This document shows positions 7,858-16,097 of a stretch of DNA of 64,000 nucleotides, in pieces. The position numbers were made by a program, and so were the translations under genes. Every line of letters starts with the position of its first letter. Positions within the stretch are counted from its first letter, which is position 1. Source of the DNA: Herbaspirillum frisingense GSF30 (GTDB lineage: Bacteria; Pseudomonadota; Gammaproteobacteria; Burkholderiales; Burkholderiaceae_D); assembly GCF_000300975.2 (NCBI RefSeq), contig NZ_AEEC02000018.1, positions 1 to 64,000 of the forward strand. Direction: 5' to 3'. Below the pieces are notes generated by a model, which was not told where the DNA came from, made no database searches, and was given only the letters and a program-made list of their open reading frames with translations.

Positions 7858-8871
7858 ATGAAAAAAATCACCAAAGCCGTCTTCCCCGTCGCCGGTCTGG
7901 GCAGCCGCTTCCTGCCTGCCACCAAGGCACAGCCCAAGGAAATGCTGCCCATCGTCGATAAGCCACTGATCCAGTACGCCGTCGAGGAAGCGGTCGAAGC
8001 CGGTATCACCGAGATGATCTTCATCACCGGCCGCAACAAGCGCGCCATCGAAGACCACTTCGACAAGGCCTATGAACTGGAGACCGAGCTGGAAGCCGCC
8101 GGCAAGGTCAAGCTGCTGGAAACCATCCGCAACGTCATTCCCAAGCACATCAACTGCGTCTATGTGCGCCAGGCCGAACCGCTGGGCCTGGGCCATGCCG
8201 TTCTGCTGGCCAAGCCGCTGGTGGGCGACGAGCCCTTCGCCGTGCTGCTGGCCGACGATTTCATGGATGCCGCCCCGGGCCAGAAGAATGTGATGGCACA
8301 GATGACCGCCCTCTACGAGCGCGAAGGCAAGAGCCTGCTGGCCGTGCAGGACGTGCCGCGTCCGGAAACCCGCCAGTACGGCATCGTCAGCGGCAGCGCC
8401 CATGGCGAACGCACCGAACTGCTGACCGGCATCGTCGAAAAGCCGGCGCCGGAAGATGCGCCCTCCACCCTGGCAGTGGTCGGCCGCTATGTCCTGACCC
8501 CGGCCATCTTCGAGCGCCTGGAAAACATCGGCACCGGCGCCGGTGGTGAAATCCAGCTCACCGATGCCATCTCCGCCCTGCTGCAACAGGAACAGATCCT
8601 GGCCTATCGCTACGAAGGCCAGCGCTTCGATTGCGGCTCCAAGTTGGGTTACCTGAAGGCCGCCGTGGCCATGGGCTTCAAGCACAAGGAAGTGGGTAGC
8701 GGCTTTGCCCAGTACCTGCAGGAATTTGCCGCCCAGCACGATCTGGCGCAGGCGGCCCAGCCCAAGGGACCGGCCACCGTCACCCCATTGAAGCCGACAG
8801 CGGCCAGCCCATCAGCCCCCGCCCCGGCCAGTACCGAAAAGCAGCCAGCCGTAGCCCGTAGTGTCATGTAA
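7858..8871 (+). CDS. galU: UTP-glucose-1-phosphate uridylyltransferase with C-terminal tail
   Basis: Makes UDP-glucose from UTP and glucose 1-phosphate in the cytoplasm, the product of Pgm being its substrate. The 337-residue protein begins [17 protein letters not shown], followed by the nucleotide-binding [24 protein letters not shown] lies near residue 134, FVEKP is present as IVEKP, and the late motif is [13 protein letters not shown]. The catalytic body ends near residue 290; the last 45 or so residues form an Ala/Pro/Ser-rich tail that standard GalU proteins of about 300 residues lack. The start ATG at 7858 follows the family N-terminus. A terminator follows. Confidence 0.95.
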   Translation: MKKITKAVFPVAGLGSRFLPATKAQPKEMLPIVDKPLIQYAVEEAVEAGITEMIFITGRNKRAIEDHFDKAYELETELEAAGKVKLLETIRNVIPKHINCVYVRQAEPLGLGHAVLLAKPLVGDEPFAVLLADDFMDAAPGQKNVMAQMTALYEREGKSLLAVQDVPRPETRQYGIVSGSAHGERTELLTGIVEKPAPEDAPSTLAVVGRYVLTPAIFERLENIGTGAGGEIQLTDAISALLQQEQILAYRYEGQRFDCGSKLGYLKAAVAMGFKHKEVGSGFAQYLQEFAAQHDLAQAAQPKGPATVTPLKPTAASPSAPAPASTEKQPAVARSVM

Positions 8872-8897
8872 GTCCCCGGTAGAGACCGTTGTTGATT

Positions 8898-8930
8898 GCA
8901 GTCCAGCCTCTGGCCGGACTGCTTTTTTTT
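8898..8930 (+). terminator. Rho-independent terminator of galU
   Basis: Perfect stem GCAGTCC / GGACTGC with an 11-base loop, followed directly by eight T. It lies 27 bases after the galU stop. Confidence 0.9.
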
Positions 8931-9220
8931 CGTCCCTATGCTTCCCTACGCTTCGTATAAATTGTTTTGACCTTTGTCACAGAGTTTTAACCTGGACTTG
9001 TTAGCATCGCCGCCATGCATCTGCAGAAATTCATCTCGCCAGCAACGACATGAATTGCGGCATCCCCGGCCAGGCAGCGTATGCTGTGGCCTCCGCACAC
9101 CACTTGTAAACGTTTGCAGGCTGATAATGCAGCATGAAATCGTTGCCAGGCGCCTGGAGCGATTGCGGCAAAGGCGCAAAAAATATATATTGTTTATATC
9201 AATTTATCACAGGAGCGTTC
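8931..9220. other. Upstream region of the histone-like gene
   Basis: No gene is supported. The stretch is AT-richer than its surroundings, notably around 9178-9205 where AT-only runs precede the Shine-Dalgarno AGGAG at 9211, and around 8955-8990. It probably carries the promoter of the following gene. Confidence 0.4.
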
Positions 9221-9691
9221 ATGGCCACCCGAGTTCAAGCCGCAGCAGCATCGACCGAAAAGAAGAAACCTGTCGCCAAGGCGGCAGCCCCCAAGCCCCC
9301 AGTCAAGAAGCCCGCAGTGCGCCCGGCCGCGCGTCCCGCGCCCAAGGCAGCCGTTGTGGCCAAGCCGGCCCCGGAAGCGGTGAAGACTGAAAAGAAGGCA
9401 GAGAAGGTCGTCAAGCCGGTGAAGGTGGAGAAGGCCGAAAAGATCGAGAAGGTGGAGAAGGTCGCCAAGCCCAAGAAGGTCAAGCAGGTGCGTGACAGCT
9501 TCACCATGCCCGAGAACGAATACGCGGTCCTGGCCCAGGTCAAGAAGTCCTGCCTGAAGGCTGGCGTGGAGATCAAGAAGAGCGACCTGCTGCGCATCGG
9601 CGTGTCCCTGATCAAGAACCTCAAGATCGCCGAACTGAAGGACATCCTCAGCAGCCTGACCCCGCTGAAGGTTGGCCGCCCCAAGAAGTAA
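9221..9691 (+). CDS. Histone H1-like Lys/Ala/Pro-rich protein with conserved C-terminal domain
   Basis: A 156-residue protein in two parts. Residues 1-90 are almost only Lys, Ala, Pro, Val and Glu, with repeated EK/VEK units (VEKAEKIEKVEKVAKPKKV), like eukaryotic H1 tails and bacterial histone-like proteins. Residues 91-156 are ordered-looking: RDSFTMPENEYAVLAQVKK, then KKSDLLRIGVSLIKNL and a basic VGRPKK end. The second part resembles a ribbon-helix-helix-type or similar DNA-binding fold, by eye only. The start ATG at 9221 has AGGAG at 9211. A role in nucleoid organisation is inferred. Confidence 0.75.
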   Translation: MATRVQAAAASTEKKKPVAKAAAPKPPVKKPAVRPAARPAPKAAVVAKPAPEAVKTEKKAEKVVKPVKVEKAEKIEKVEKVAKPKKVKQVRDSFTMPENEYAVLAQVKKSCLKAGVEIKKSDLLRIGVSLIKNLKIAELKDILSSLTPLKVGRPKK

Positions 9692-9740
9692 ATCCTCCCG
9701 GGCAAGCCTGCCCTGCCGGCTTGCCCAGCGGTTCCCGCAA

Positions 9741-9782
9741 AAACAATGCCGCCCGGTTTCGATCGGGCGGCATTGTTTTTTG
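9741..9782. terminator. Bidirectional terminator between converging genes
   Basis: Perfect 11-bp stem AATGCCGCCCG / CGGGCGGCATT with an eight-base loop, flanked by AAAAAC on the left and GTTTTTT on the right. It can serve the plus-strand histone-like gene and the minus-strand binding-protein gene. Confidence 0.9.
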
Positions 9783-9798
9783 GTGTCAGGCGAGCCGG

Positions 9799-10959
9799 CT
9801 AATTCCTGTCCCCCATGCTGCGGATCACCCGCCAGCGGCCCTGATGGACCTGATACAGCGTAAACACCGGGTCCCGCAGGTTGCCCTCGGCATCGAAGGC
9901 GATCTGGCCGGTGATGCCCCGGTAGCGAATGCGGTGCAGTTCGGCCGTGACCTTGGCCGGCGCGACCGAATCGGCCTCGCGCATGGCGGCGGCGATCACC
10001 CGCACGGCATCGTAGGCGAAGGGTGCGTAGAGATAGATGTCATCCTTGTAGCGGGCTTTCCAGGCGCTTTCGAAATGGCTCCACTGCGGCCCTTTGTAGG
10101 ACGGCAGGCCCGGTTCCACCACGCTGGTCTCCTCCCCGGCCGCGCCGGCCAGGCGCAGGAAGGTCGGCCCCACCAGGCCGCCGATGCCCACCAGGCGCGC
10201 GCGTATCTGCAGCCGACGCAGGTCCTGCACCAGTTGCGCGGCCTGCGCATCCAGGCCGGCGAAGAAGACCACGTCGGGGTCGCTGGCGCGGATGCTGCGC
10301 AGGATGCTGTTGAAGTCCGAGGTCTTGCTGCTGACCTGATAGCGGCCCGCCACCCGCCCCTGCTGGGCGGTCACGGCGTTGACGAATTCCTGGGCATAGG
10401 TGGCGCCAAAGAGCGTGCTGTCATCGATGACGGCGATGCTGCGCGCCTTCAGGTCGTGCATGACGTACTGGGCCGTGTGGCGTGCGCCGTCGCCATCATG
10501 CGGCACGATGCGAAAGGCCGAGGCGTAGCCCTGGCGGGTATAGTCGGGCGCGGTCACGGCGGGCGCCAAATGGGGAATCCCGGCAGCGGCATAGATGCGC
10601 GAGGCCGGTATGCCCACGCCGCTGTTCCAGTGCCCCACCACCGCCGCTACCCCGGTCTTGACGAAATACTGGGCCACCAGTTCGCCGGTCCGTGGATCGG
10701 CGCGGTCGTCCTGTGGCAGCAGCTTGAACAGCACCGGCTCGCCACCGATGACGGGCTTGCCATTGTTGATGTCTTCCACCGCCAGCTGCGCGGCCCGCTC
10801 CAGACTCATACCGGTACTGCCGGAGGGGCCCGACATGGGCGCCGCCAGGCCGATCAGCACGGTGCGCGGGGTGGCTGCTGCCGCGCCGGATTGCATCGCC
10901 CATCCAGCGCCCAGAAGGACGGCGGAGAGCAGAATTGTTCTACGCATTACCTTGTTCAT
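9799..10959 (-). CDS. Branched-chain amino-acid type ABC transporter substrate-binding protein
   Basis: A 386-residue periplasmic binding protein of the LivK/LivJ type. A signal peptide covers about residues 1-29 (MRRTILLSAVLLGAGWAMQSGAAAA). The mature start IGLAAPMSGPSGSTGMSLERAAQLAVEDIN is the usual first strand and helix. Later blocks include AVVGHWNSGVGIPASRIYAAAGIPH and DVVFFAGLDAQAAQLVQDL. No permease or ATPase gene lies next to it, so it is an orphan or serves a transporter elsewhere. The ligand cannot be told. The start may be ATG 10959 or ATG 10947 (MRRT); neither has a well-placed Shine-Dalgarno. Confidence 0.9.
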   Translation of the reverse strand: MNKVMRRTILLSAVLLGAGWAMQSGAAAATPRTVLIGLAAPMSGPSGSTGMSLERAAQLAVEDINNGKPVIGGEPVLFKLLPQDDRADPRTGELVAQYFVKTGVAAVVGHWNSGVGIPASRIYAAAGIPHLAPAVTAPDYTRQGYASAFRIVPHDGDGARHTAQYVMHDLKARSIAVIDDSTLFGATYAQEFVNAVTAQQGRVAGRYQVSSKTSDFNSILRSIRASDPDVVFFAGLDAQAAQLVQDLRRLQIRARLVGIGGLVGPTFLRLAGAAGEETSVVEPGLPSYKGPQWSHFESAWKARYKDDIYLYAPFAYDAVRVIAAAMREADSVAPAKVTAELHRIRYRGITGQIAFDAEGNLRDPVFTLYQVHQGRWRVIRSMGDRN

Positions 10960-10961
10960 CC

Positions 10962-11022
10962 TTGTTGCTTGCGTGTGTTTTGCGTATGTCTTGCGTGTGT
11001 TTTGCTTGTGCCTTGCCTGCCG
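10962..11022. repeat. Short imperfect tandem repeat, TTGCGTGTGTTTTGC-type
   Basis: The 15-mer TTGCGTGTGTTTTGC occurs twice (about 10968 and 10990), with diverged CTTGTGCCTTGCC units following. It lies in the leader of the substrate-binding-protein gene. Confidence 0.6.
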
Positions 11023-11048
11023 CCATTGCTAGCAGGTTTCGCGCCACC

Positions 11049-11930
11049 TCAGAAATTGAACTCCCAGTGGCAGGCCTGCCCGACCTCGATGCTGCCGCCA
11101 ATGCCACCGATGACGATGGCGTTCTGGCCGAAGGTGAGGCCGCCGTCCACGCGGGGATTGGCGCGGTAGGCTGCCAGCGTGTCCAGCGGCTCGTCGGGCC
11201 ATTGCGCGTCGCGCAGGCCGGTGTGCTGGTCGATGCCGGGGATCGGGCAACGGGCGCAGGGCTTGACCAGCTTCAGTTGCACCGCCTGCTCGCCCTCGCC
11301 AAAGCGCAGGGTATCGATGAAATCTTCCTCGTAAGGCTCCAGCCCGCTGATCACCAGGTTCGGCCGGAAACGGTCCATCGGCAGGCTTGGCGCCCCCTTG
11401 GCGGCCAGCCTGGCATTGAGGTCGTCCAGCGAGGCCTGACCGATCACCAGCAGCGGATAGCCGTCCGAGAACTGCGTCGTGGCCTGGTGTGCGCCGGTCC
11501 AGCGCTGGCTGCAGGCGCGCGTGACAGCCGGGTCGAAGCGCACCAGGCGCACCTCCTCGCCGAGGTAATGGGAGCACCAGTGACGGGCCGGCTCGCCCTG
11601 ATCCAGGGCATCCAGATGGCTGTTCCAGACCTGCACCGCCAGGGTGGCCCCGTCCTCGCCGGCAGCGGCCAGCCGCAAGGGTGGCATGCCGGGGGCACGC
11701 AGCACCAGTGCATCGCCCTCGAAGGCCGGCGTGATGCAGGCCATGCGCGGATGGCTGCGCTGGGTCAGAAAACGGCCCTGGCGGTCCACCAGCATCCAGT
11801 GGCGGTCCAGGGCCAGGCCCAGGGCGCCGATATCGGCACGCGTGACCGACAGGCCACCGCAGGATTTGACGGGATAGAAGCTGATGGCGCTGAGGGTGCT
11901 AATGGCGCTGATGGCGCTGGATGTCGACAT
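11049..11930 (-). CDS. MOSC domain protein (YcbX-like)
   Basis: A 293-residue protein with an N-terminal MOSC beta-barrel (ISFYPVKSCGGLSVTRADIG, then DRHWMLVDRQGRFLTQRSHPRM) and a C-terminal MOSC domain. The molybdenum-cofactor cysteine lies in LVKPCARCPIPGID. FGQNAIVIGGIGGSIEVGQ is near the end. YcbX-like proteins are molybdoenzymes that reduce N-hydroxylated bases with an electron-donor partner; here no partner gene is adjacent. The start at 11930 is chosen by domain position, though the Shine-Dalgarno is poor. Residues 3-15 (SSAISAISTLSAI) come from a small tandem repeat, so the exact start is uncertain. Confidence 0.88.
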   Translation of the reverse strand: MSTSSAISAISTLSAISFYPVKSCGGLSVTRADIGALGLALDRHWMLVDRQGRFLTQRSHPRMACITPAFEGDALVLRAPGMPPLRLAAAGEDGATLAVQVWNSHLDALDQGEPARHWCSHYLGEEVRLVRFDPAVTRACSQRWTGAHQATTQFSDGYPLLVIGQASLDDLNARLAAKGAPSLPMDRFRPNLVISGLEPYEEDFIDTLRFGEGEQAVQLKLVKPCARCPIPGIDQHTGLRDAQWPDEPLDTLAAYRANPRVDGGLTFGQNAIVIGGIGGSIEVGQACHWEFNF

Positions 11931-12102
11931 GGTGATACTGGCCCAGGGAGCGGCGTCTGGCAGGCGCCGATAAAGAATGCAGATGAAGTTTCGGCAAGAC
12001 ATTACCACAAGCTCGGCATTGGCTTGTGGCGGGAGCAACACGTCCCCCCCGCTCATGCGACAATGCACGCCTATTCACGAAGCTTTTCCTCACGGGAGTG
12101 CC

Positions 12103-12552
12103 ATGCTGGTTGCCAAATTCTTCCATCTGCTGGGACTGACCATCTGGGTCGGCGGCATGTTCTTCGCTCACATGGCGCTGCGCCCCGCGCTGGCGGTGCT
12201 GCACCCGGAGCAGCGACTGACGCTGATGTCGGCGGTGCTGGGCGGCTTCTTCATCTGGGTATGGGTGGCCATCGCGCTGGTGCTGGGCAGCGGGCTGCAC
12301 ATGATGGCGGTGATGGGTGGCGCTCACTTGCCGCCGTATGTCCATGCCATGAGCGGCATCGGCGCGGTGATGATGTTGATCTTCGCGCATATCTTCTTCG
12401 CCCCCTTCCGCCGCCTGAAACTGTCTGCCGCACAGCAGGACTGGGACCGCGCCTCGCGCGCGCTGCGCCAGATCCGCATGCTGGTGGGCATCAACCTGTG
12501 CCTGGGTCTGCTGACCATCGCCATCGGCGCACTGGGGCCGCTGGCTGCCTGA
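12103..12552 (+). CDS. CopD-like integral membrane protein
   Basis: A 149-residue protein with four predicted membrane spans: FFHLLGLTIWVGGMFFAHMA, a FFIWVWVAIALVLGSGLHMM segment, HAMSGIGAVMMLIFAHIFF and a C-terminal VGINLCLGLLTIAIGALGPL. Histidines and methionines in the first three spans (HLL, AHM, LHMM, HAM) fit CopD-family membrane proteins, which are linked to copper or haem handling; the real function here is unknown. The ATG at 12103 has GGGAG seven bases upstream. It lies just before a hydratase gene on the same strand with a 48-base gap. Confidence 0.75.
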   Translation: MLVAKFFHLLGLTIWVGGMFFAHMALRPALAVLHPEQRLTLMSAVLGGFFIWVWVAIALVLGSGLHMMAVMGGAHLPPYVHAMSGIGAVMMLIFAHIFFAPFRRLKLSAAQQDWDRASRALRQIRMLVGINLCLGLLTIAIGALGPLAA

Positions 12553-12600
12553 CGCGGCGGGGTCCGCGCAAGATCACTATCCAAAAAGGGGGAGACACCC

Positions 12601-13392
12601 GTGCTGAACGAATCGCAACGCCAGCAAGCCGCTGATCTGCTGTGGGACTGCTGGGCGCACAACCGCCGCATCCCGCACCTGCCGACCGAACTGGAACCGG
12701 TTGATCGCCAGGAAGCCTACGATATCCAGCGCCGCCTGGAAGCCCGCAGCTTCGCGCCGCTGGCCGGCTGGAAGATCGCCGCCACCGGTCCGGGTGGCCA
12801 GCAACTGCTCCAGGTCGACGCACCGCTGGCGGGCCGTCTGCTGGCAGAGCGCCTGCATCGCAGCGGGGCGCGCATCACCCTGGGCGACAACCTGATGAGC
12901 GTGCTGGAAGTGGAAGTAGCCTTCCGTATGCGCGCGAGCCTGCCGCCGCGCGCCACGTCCTATACGCAGGAGGAAGTGCTGGATGCGGTGGGCTCCATTC
13001 ACCCTGCCATCGAAATCCCCGATACCCGCTACGAACACTTCCGCCAGGTCGGCGCCGCGCAACTGATCGCCGACAACAGTTGCGCCGACCATTTCGTGCT
13101 GGGCGCACCGGCCGATGTGGACTGGCGCACCCTGGACCTGGCCGCCCTGGCCACCTCGGCCACCGTCGAAGGTGGTGGGCAACAGAGCAGCGGCAGCGGT
13201 GCCCAGGTGCTGGGCGATCCACGCATTGCGCTCACCTGGCTGGCCAATGAGCTGCGCGCGCATGGCCTGACGCTGGGCGCCGGTCACGTGGTGGCCAGCG
13301 GTTCCACCATCGTCCCCATGGCGGTGCGGGCCGGCCAGACGGTGCACGCCGAACTGGGCGTGCTGGGGACGGTGCTGGTGCATCTGGACTGA
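12601..13392 (+). CDS. 2-keto-4-pentenoate hydratase-like (FAH superfamily) enzyme
   Basis: A 263-residue cytoplasmic enzyme of the MhpD/hydratase type, which adds water to 2-hydroxypenta-2,4-dienoates in meta-cleavage pathways or acts on related enols. Supporting blocks are RQEAYDIQRRLEARSFAPLAGWKIAAT near the N-terminus, VEVAFRMRASLPPR (acidic metal ligands), VGSIHPAIEIPDTRY, and the late GHVVASGSTIVPMAVRAGQ with a conserved hydrophobic end. The start is GTG at 12601, six bases after a GGGGGAGA Shine-Dalgarno. No other ring-cleavage genes lie nearby, so the substrate is open. Confidence 0.85.
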   Translation: MLNESQRQQAADLLWDCWAHNRRIPHLPTELEPVDRQEAYDIQRRLEARSFAPLAGWKIAATGPGGQQLLQVDAPLAGRLLAERLHRSGARITLGDNLMSVLEVEVAFRMRASLPPRATSYTQEEVLDAVGSIHPAIEIPDTRYEHFRQVGAAQLIADNSCADHFVLGAPADVDWRTLDLAALATSATVEGGGQQSSGSGAQVLGDPRIALTWLANELRAHGLTLGAGHVVASGSTIVPMAVRAGQTVHAELGVLGTVLVHLD

Positions 13393-13411
13393 ATCCGGGG
13401 ATGAGCAATGC

Positions 13412-13446
13412 AAAAGGGATGAGCCCGGGCTCATCCCTTTTTTCAT
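13412..13446. terminator. Bidirectional terminator
   Basis: Near-perfect palindrome AAAAGGGATGAGCC / GGCTCATCCCTTTT followed by TTC on the plus strand, with four A on the left. It sits between the hydratase gene and the converging thioesterase gene. Confidence 0.88.
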
Positions 13447-13486
13447 TCCGGCACGGCATCAAGCTGGCTTAGTTGGCTTGATTGGC

Positions 13487-13981
13487 TTAGTTGGCCTTCT
13501 CGACGCCCGGCTTGACTTCCTCGTAGCGGCGCGCCAGCTCCTGGCGCAGCGACTTGCGGATCACGGCGGCATCGAAGCGGCGCTTTTCTTCCTGCGAGAA
13601 CGGGCGCAGCGGCGGGACCGGGATCGGCTTGCGCTGGTCGTCCACCGCCACCATCGTAAAGAAGCAGCTGTTGACGTGGCGGGTTTCCTGGGTGCGGATA
13701 TTCTCGGCCACCACCTTGATGCCGATTTCCATGGAGGACTTGCCAGTGTGGTTGACGCTGGCCAGGAAGGTCACCAGTTCGCCCACGTGGATGGGCTGGC
13801 GGAACATCACCTGGTCCACCGACAGCGTCACCACATACTGGCCGGCGTAGCGGCTGCCGCAGGCATAGGCAACCTGGTCGAGCAGCTTGAGGATGGTTCC
13901 CCCGTGCACGTTGCCGGCGAAATTGGCCATGTCCGGGGTCATCAGGACCGTCATGGTGAGTTGGTGAGATGGCAGATCCAT
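13487..13981 (-). CDS. Acyl-CoA thioesterase, YciA-like hotdog fold
   Basis: A 164-residue hotdog-fold thioesterase that hydrolyses acyl-CoA to free acid and CoA. Diagnostic features are MTPDMANFAGNVHGGTILKLLDQVAYACG, with the active-site Asn and HGG, then the VDQVMFRQPIHVGELVTF strand and HTGKSSMEIGIKV. A Lys/Arg-rich C-terminal helix ends the protein. The ATG at 13981 fits family length; an upstream in-frame ATG at 14023 would add 14 unlikely residues. It is transcribed alone between two terminator-bounded regions. The acyl specificity cannot be seen from the sequence. Confidence 0.92.
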   Translation of the reverse strand: MDLPSHQLTMTVLMTPDMANFAGNVHGGTILKLLDQVAYACGSRYAGQYVVTLSVDQVMFRQPIHVGELVTFLASVNHTGKSSMEIGIKVVAENIRTQETRHVNSCFFTMVAVDDQRKPIPVPPLRPFSQEEKRRFDAAVIRKSLRQELARRYEEVKPGVEKAN

Positions 13982-14180
13982 GGTGCGAGGCTCTCTCTGT
14001 AGTGGTGGCGATGGGTTGATCATGGGATGGCGCGGTGTCCCGCCACGGGCACTCCCCCGAGTGCACAGGCGACCGGCGCGGCCGGCTTTCGTGGAGGAAA
14101 GCCGACTGCGGCCGACATTATCGGCCAGCCAGCCCTGCCATGGCAAAAAAACTCGCGTCCACGGTCAGGGCCGCTCCCGC

Positions 14181-15113
14181 TCAGGCCCGGACTACAGGCT
14201 CGGCTGCGGCGAAATGCTCCTCGCAATTGCGCAGGAACTGGCGTACCGAGGCGCTGATGGCCTCCGGCGACCAGCCAGCCACGTGCGGCGTCAATACCAC
14301 GTTGGGCAGGCCGATCAGGGCTGCCGGCGGTTTCGGTTCGCCTTCGTAGACGTCCAGGCCGGCACCGGCCACGCGGCCGGCGGCCAGCGCCGCGGCCAGG
14401 GCTTCGGTATCGACCACGCTGCCGCGACCGATATTGACCAGGTAACCGTGGGAGCCAAGTTCTTCCAGCACCCGCGCATTGATCAGGTGCCGGGTCTGGG
14501 CGCCGCCGGGGGCGGCCACGATCAGGCAGTCGGCCCAGCCTGCCAGTTGGGCGACATCGGGGAAGTAGTGGTAGTCGACATCATCGCGCTTCTTGCGGTT
14601 GCAATAGGCAATGTCGGCGTCGAAGGCGGCGGCGCGGCGGGCGATCTTCTTGCCGATATTGCCCATGCCGACGATGCCCACACGCTTGCCGGCCAGTTGC
14701 GGCTGCAGCGGGATGGTTTCGCGCCAGCCACCGTCGCGGGTGTAGCGGTCCAGTACCGGGATGTTGCGCACGACGGCCAGCAGCAGCCCCATGGCGTGAT
14801 CGGCCACGCAATCCTCGTTGGTACCGGCACCGGAGGCAATCTCGATGCCATGGGCCTGGGCGTGGGCGGCGTCGATGTTCTCCACCCCGGCGCCCAGTGC
14901 GCAGACCAGTTGCAGGTGCGGCAAGGCGCGCATTTCATCGGCGGTCAGGCCGGTGGTGCCATTGGTGAGCACCACGGCGACCTTGCGGGCCGGGCCTGCA
15001 ATCATCTCGTCACGGCGCTGGCGGTCCGGCGCGTAGAGGATGTCATAGTGGGCCGCGATGGTGGCGGTGCTTTCTTCGGAAAGATGGATCAGGACGAGTA
15101 AGGGCGGTTTCAT
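14181..15113 (-). CDS. D-isomer specific 2-hydroxyacid dehydrogenase
   Basis: A 310-residue NAD(P)-dependent oxidoreductase acting on 2-oxo acids such as glyoxylate or hydroxypyruvate. The nucleotide-binding glycine motif is GIVGMGNIGKKIA. The second strand is followed by NRKKR, basic residues that favour NADP(H). Catalytic residues sit in NIGRGSVVD (Arg region), DVYEGEP (Glu) and LTPHVAGWSPEA (His). The substrate loop is LGAGVENIDAAHA. The start ATG at 15113 (MKPPLLVLIHLSEES) fits the family; the longer frame adds 15 residues. The exact substrate is not known. Confidence 0.92.
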   Translation of the reverse strand: MKPPLLVLIHLSEESTATIAAHYDILYAPDRQRRDEMIAGPARKVAVVLTNGTTGLTADEMRALPHLQLVCALGAGVENIDAAHAQAHGIEIASGAGTNEDCVADHAMGLLLAVVRNIPVLDRYTRDGGWRETIPLQPQLAGKRVGIVGMGNIGKKIARRAAAFDADIAYCNRKKRDDVDYHYFPDVAQLAGWADCLIVAAPGGAQTRHLINARVLEELGSHGYLVNIGRGSVVDTEALAAALAAGRVAGAGLDVYEGEPKPPAALIGLPNVVLTPHVAGWSPEAISASVRQFLRNCEEHFAAAEPVVRA

Positions 15114-15229
15114 GAAAGGCCTGGCGATGCGGATGAAGGAAAATGCAGTGCCCGCCATTCTATTGCGAATTGCGCAATCAGTCCGGCAGCGGTCAAACCG
15201 CCTTCATGCGAATTCCATGCCACCAGCGC

Positions 15230-15266
15230 AAACAGGCCCGGCGCGCCATGCGGCGCCCGGGCCTGT
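15230..15266 (-). terminator. Hairpin, probable terminator
   Basis: GC-rich stem CAGGCCCGGGCGCC / GGCGCGCCGGGCCTG (one bulge) followed by TTTG on the minus strand. It lies 53 bases after the 80-residue gene ending at 15319. Confidence 0.6.
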
Positions 15267-15318
15267 CGGGGACGCGGCGGCGCAGGGCCGGCGCGAGGTC
15301 TTGCTTAGTGCGACGTAC

Positions 15319-15561
15319 TCAATGCCGCGCCTGTTCTTTTTCCAGCATCTCGTGCGCTACCTGGCGCGCGCCCTGCTCGGCCGCCTTCTCGTCGGCGAAC
15401 GTCTGGTCAGGCAGCACGCGCTGGACCGGGAATACCGGATTGCGGTGCATGGGGTTGATGGAATGGCCGAAGATGGCGACCTGCGCCACCCATTCGTCGC
15501 CGCCGATCACGCGTACCCCTGCGTACTCGACTTCGTAGTCGCCCACTTGTTCGGTTGGCAT
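15319..15561 (-). CDS. Small conserved-looking hypothetical protein (80 aa)
   Basis: Not recognised. An 80-residue soluble protein: MPTEQVGDYEVEYAGVRVIGG, then EWVAQVAIFGHSINPMHRNP, and a charged helical C-terminus FADEKAAEQGARQVAHEMLEKEQ. The strong GAGGAG Shine-Dalgarno seven bases before ATG 15561 supports translation. It follows another small gene by 44 bases on the same strand, so the two probably form an operon. No membrane span, signal peptide or metal site is visible. Confidence 0.65.
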   Translation of the reverse strand: MPTEQVGDYEVEYAGVRVIGGDEWVAQVAIFGHSINPMHRNPVFPVQRVLPDQTFADEKAAEQGARQVAHEMLEKEQARH

Positions 15562-15605
15562 GATGTGTCTCCTCTTGTCCGCTTGCGTCCGCTTCTGTCC
15601 GGCCC

Positions 15606-15854
15606 TCAGGCCGCACCGTCGCCGGCACGCTGGTCCAGATGGGTGATGGCATAGCCCTTTTCGCCGATCTGCATGAAGGCGTCCTCGGCCTCCAGAGTGA
15701 AATGCCGCTTGCCGTCGCGTTCAAAGTCCACGTTCTGCTCGTGGATCTGCCAATCGGTATTGGTGACTTCTTCCGGTAGGGCTTTTTCGTGCGGCAGGAC
15801 GAGGTAGGAAAACAGACCTTCGCCGTCCGGGCGCTTGTAGACATCGACTTTCAT
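15606..15854 (-). CDS. Small conserved-looking hypothetical protein (82 aa)
   Basis: An 82-residue soluble protein starting MKVDVYKRPDGEGLFSYLVLP, continuing DWQIHEQNVDFERDGKR and ending YAITHLDQRAGDGAA. Similar small proteins are familiar from Burkholderiales genomes, but no function is known to me. GGAGG lies about eight bases before ATG 15854; the longer frame to 15893 has no such site. It is the first gene of a probable two-gene unit with the 80-residue protein downstream. The region 15855-16097 upstream holds no gene I can support. Confidence 0.65.
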   Translation of the reverse strand: MKVDVYKRPDGEGLFSYLVLPHEKALPEEVTNTDWQIHEQNVDFERDGKRHFTLEAEDAFMQIGEKGYAITHLDQRAGDGAA

Positions 15855-16097
15855 CGGGGGGCCTCCTGGTCGGGTTGAACGAGGGCGCTGCACGGTGGGT
15901 TACCGGGTGCGCCTGCTTGGTGCGACTGGACGGCAGCACATTGGTTCGATGAATGGGCATGCCATAGCCACAAAGCGTGTTGCGCTGTCAGCCTGATCCC
16001 ACAGGCCGGACCGCCCTGCAGAGGTGCTGCATCGTGATTCATTCAAGATAGCACCGCCCCTGTGACGATGCCAGGAAGAAATCGCGCCCCTGCCCGC

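Noticed and set aside
11977-12102. Upstream extension of the CopD-like gene
   Set aside because: The ATG at 12103 has a good Shine-Dalgarno and begins the first membrane span; the extension overlaps the leader of the MOSC gene.
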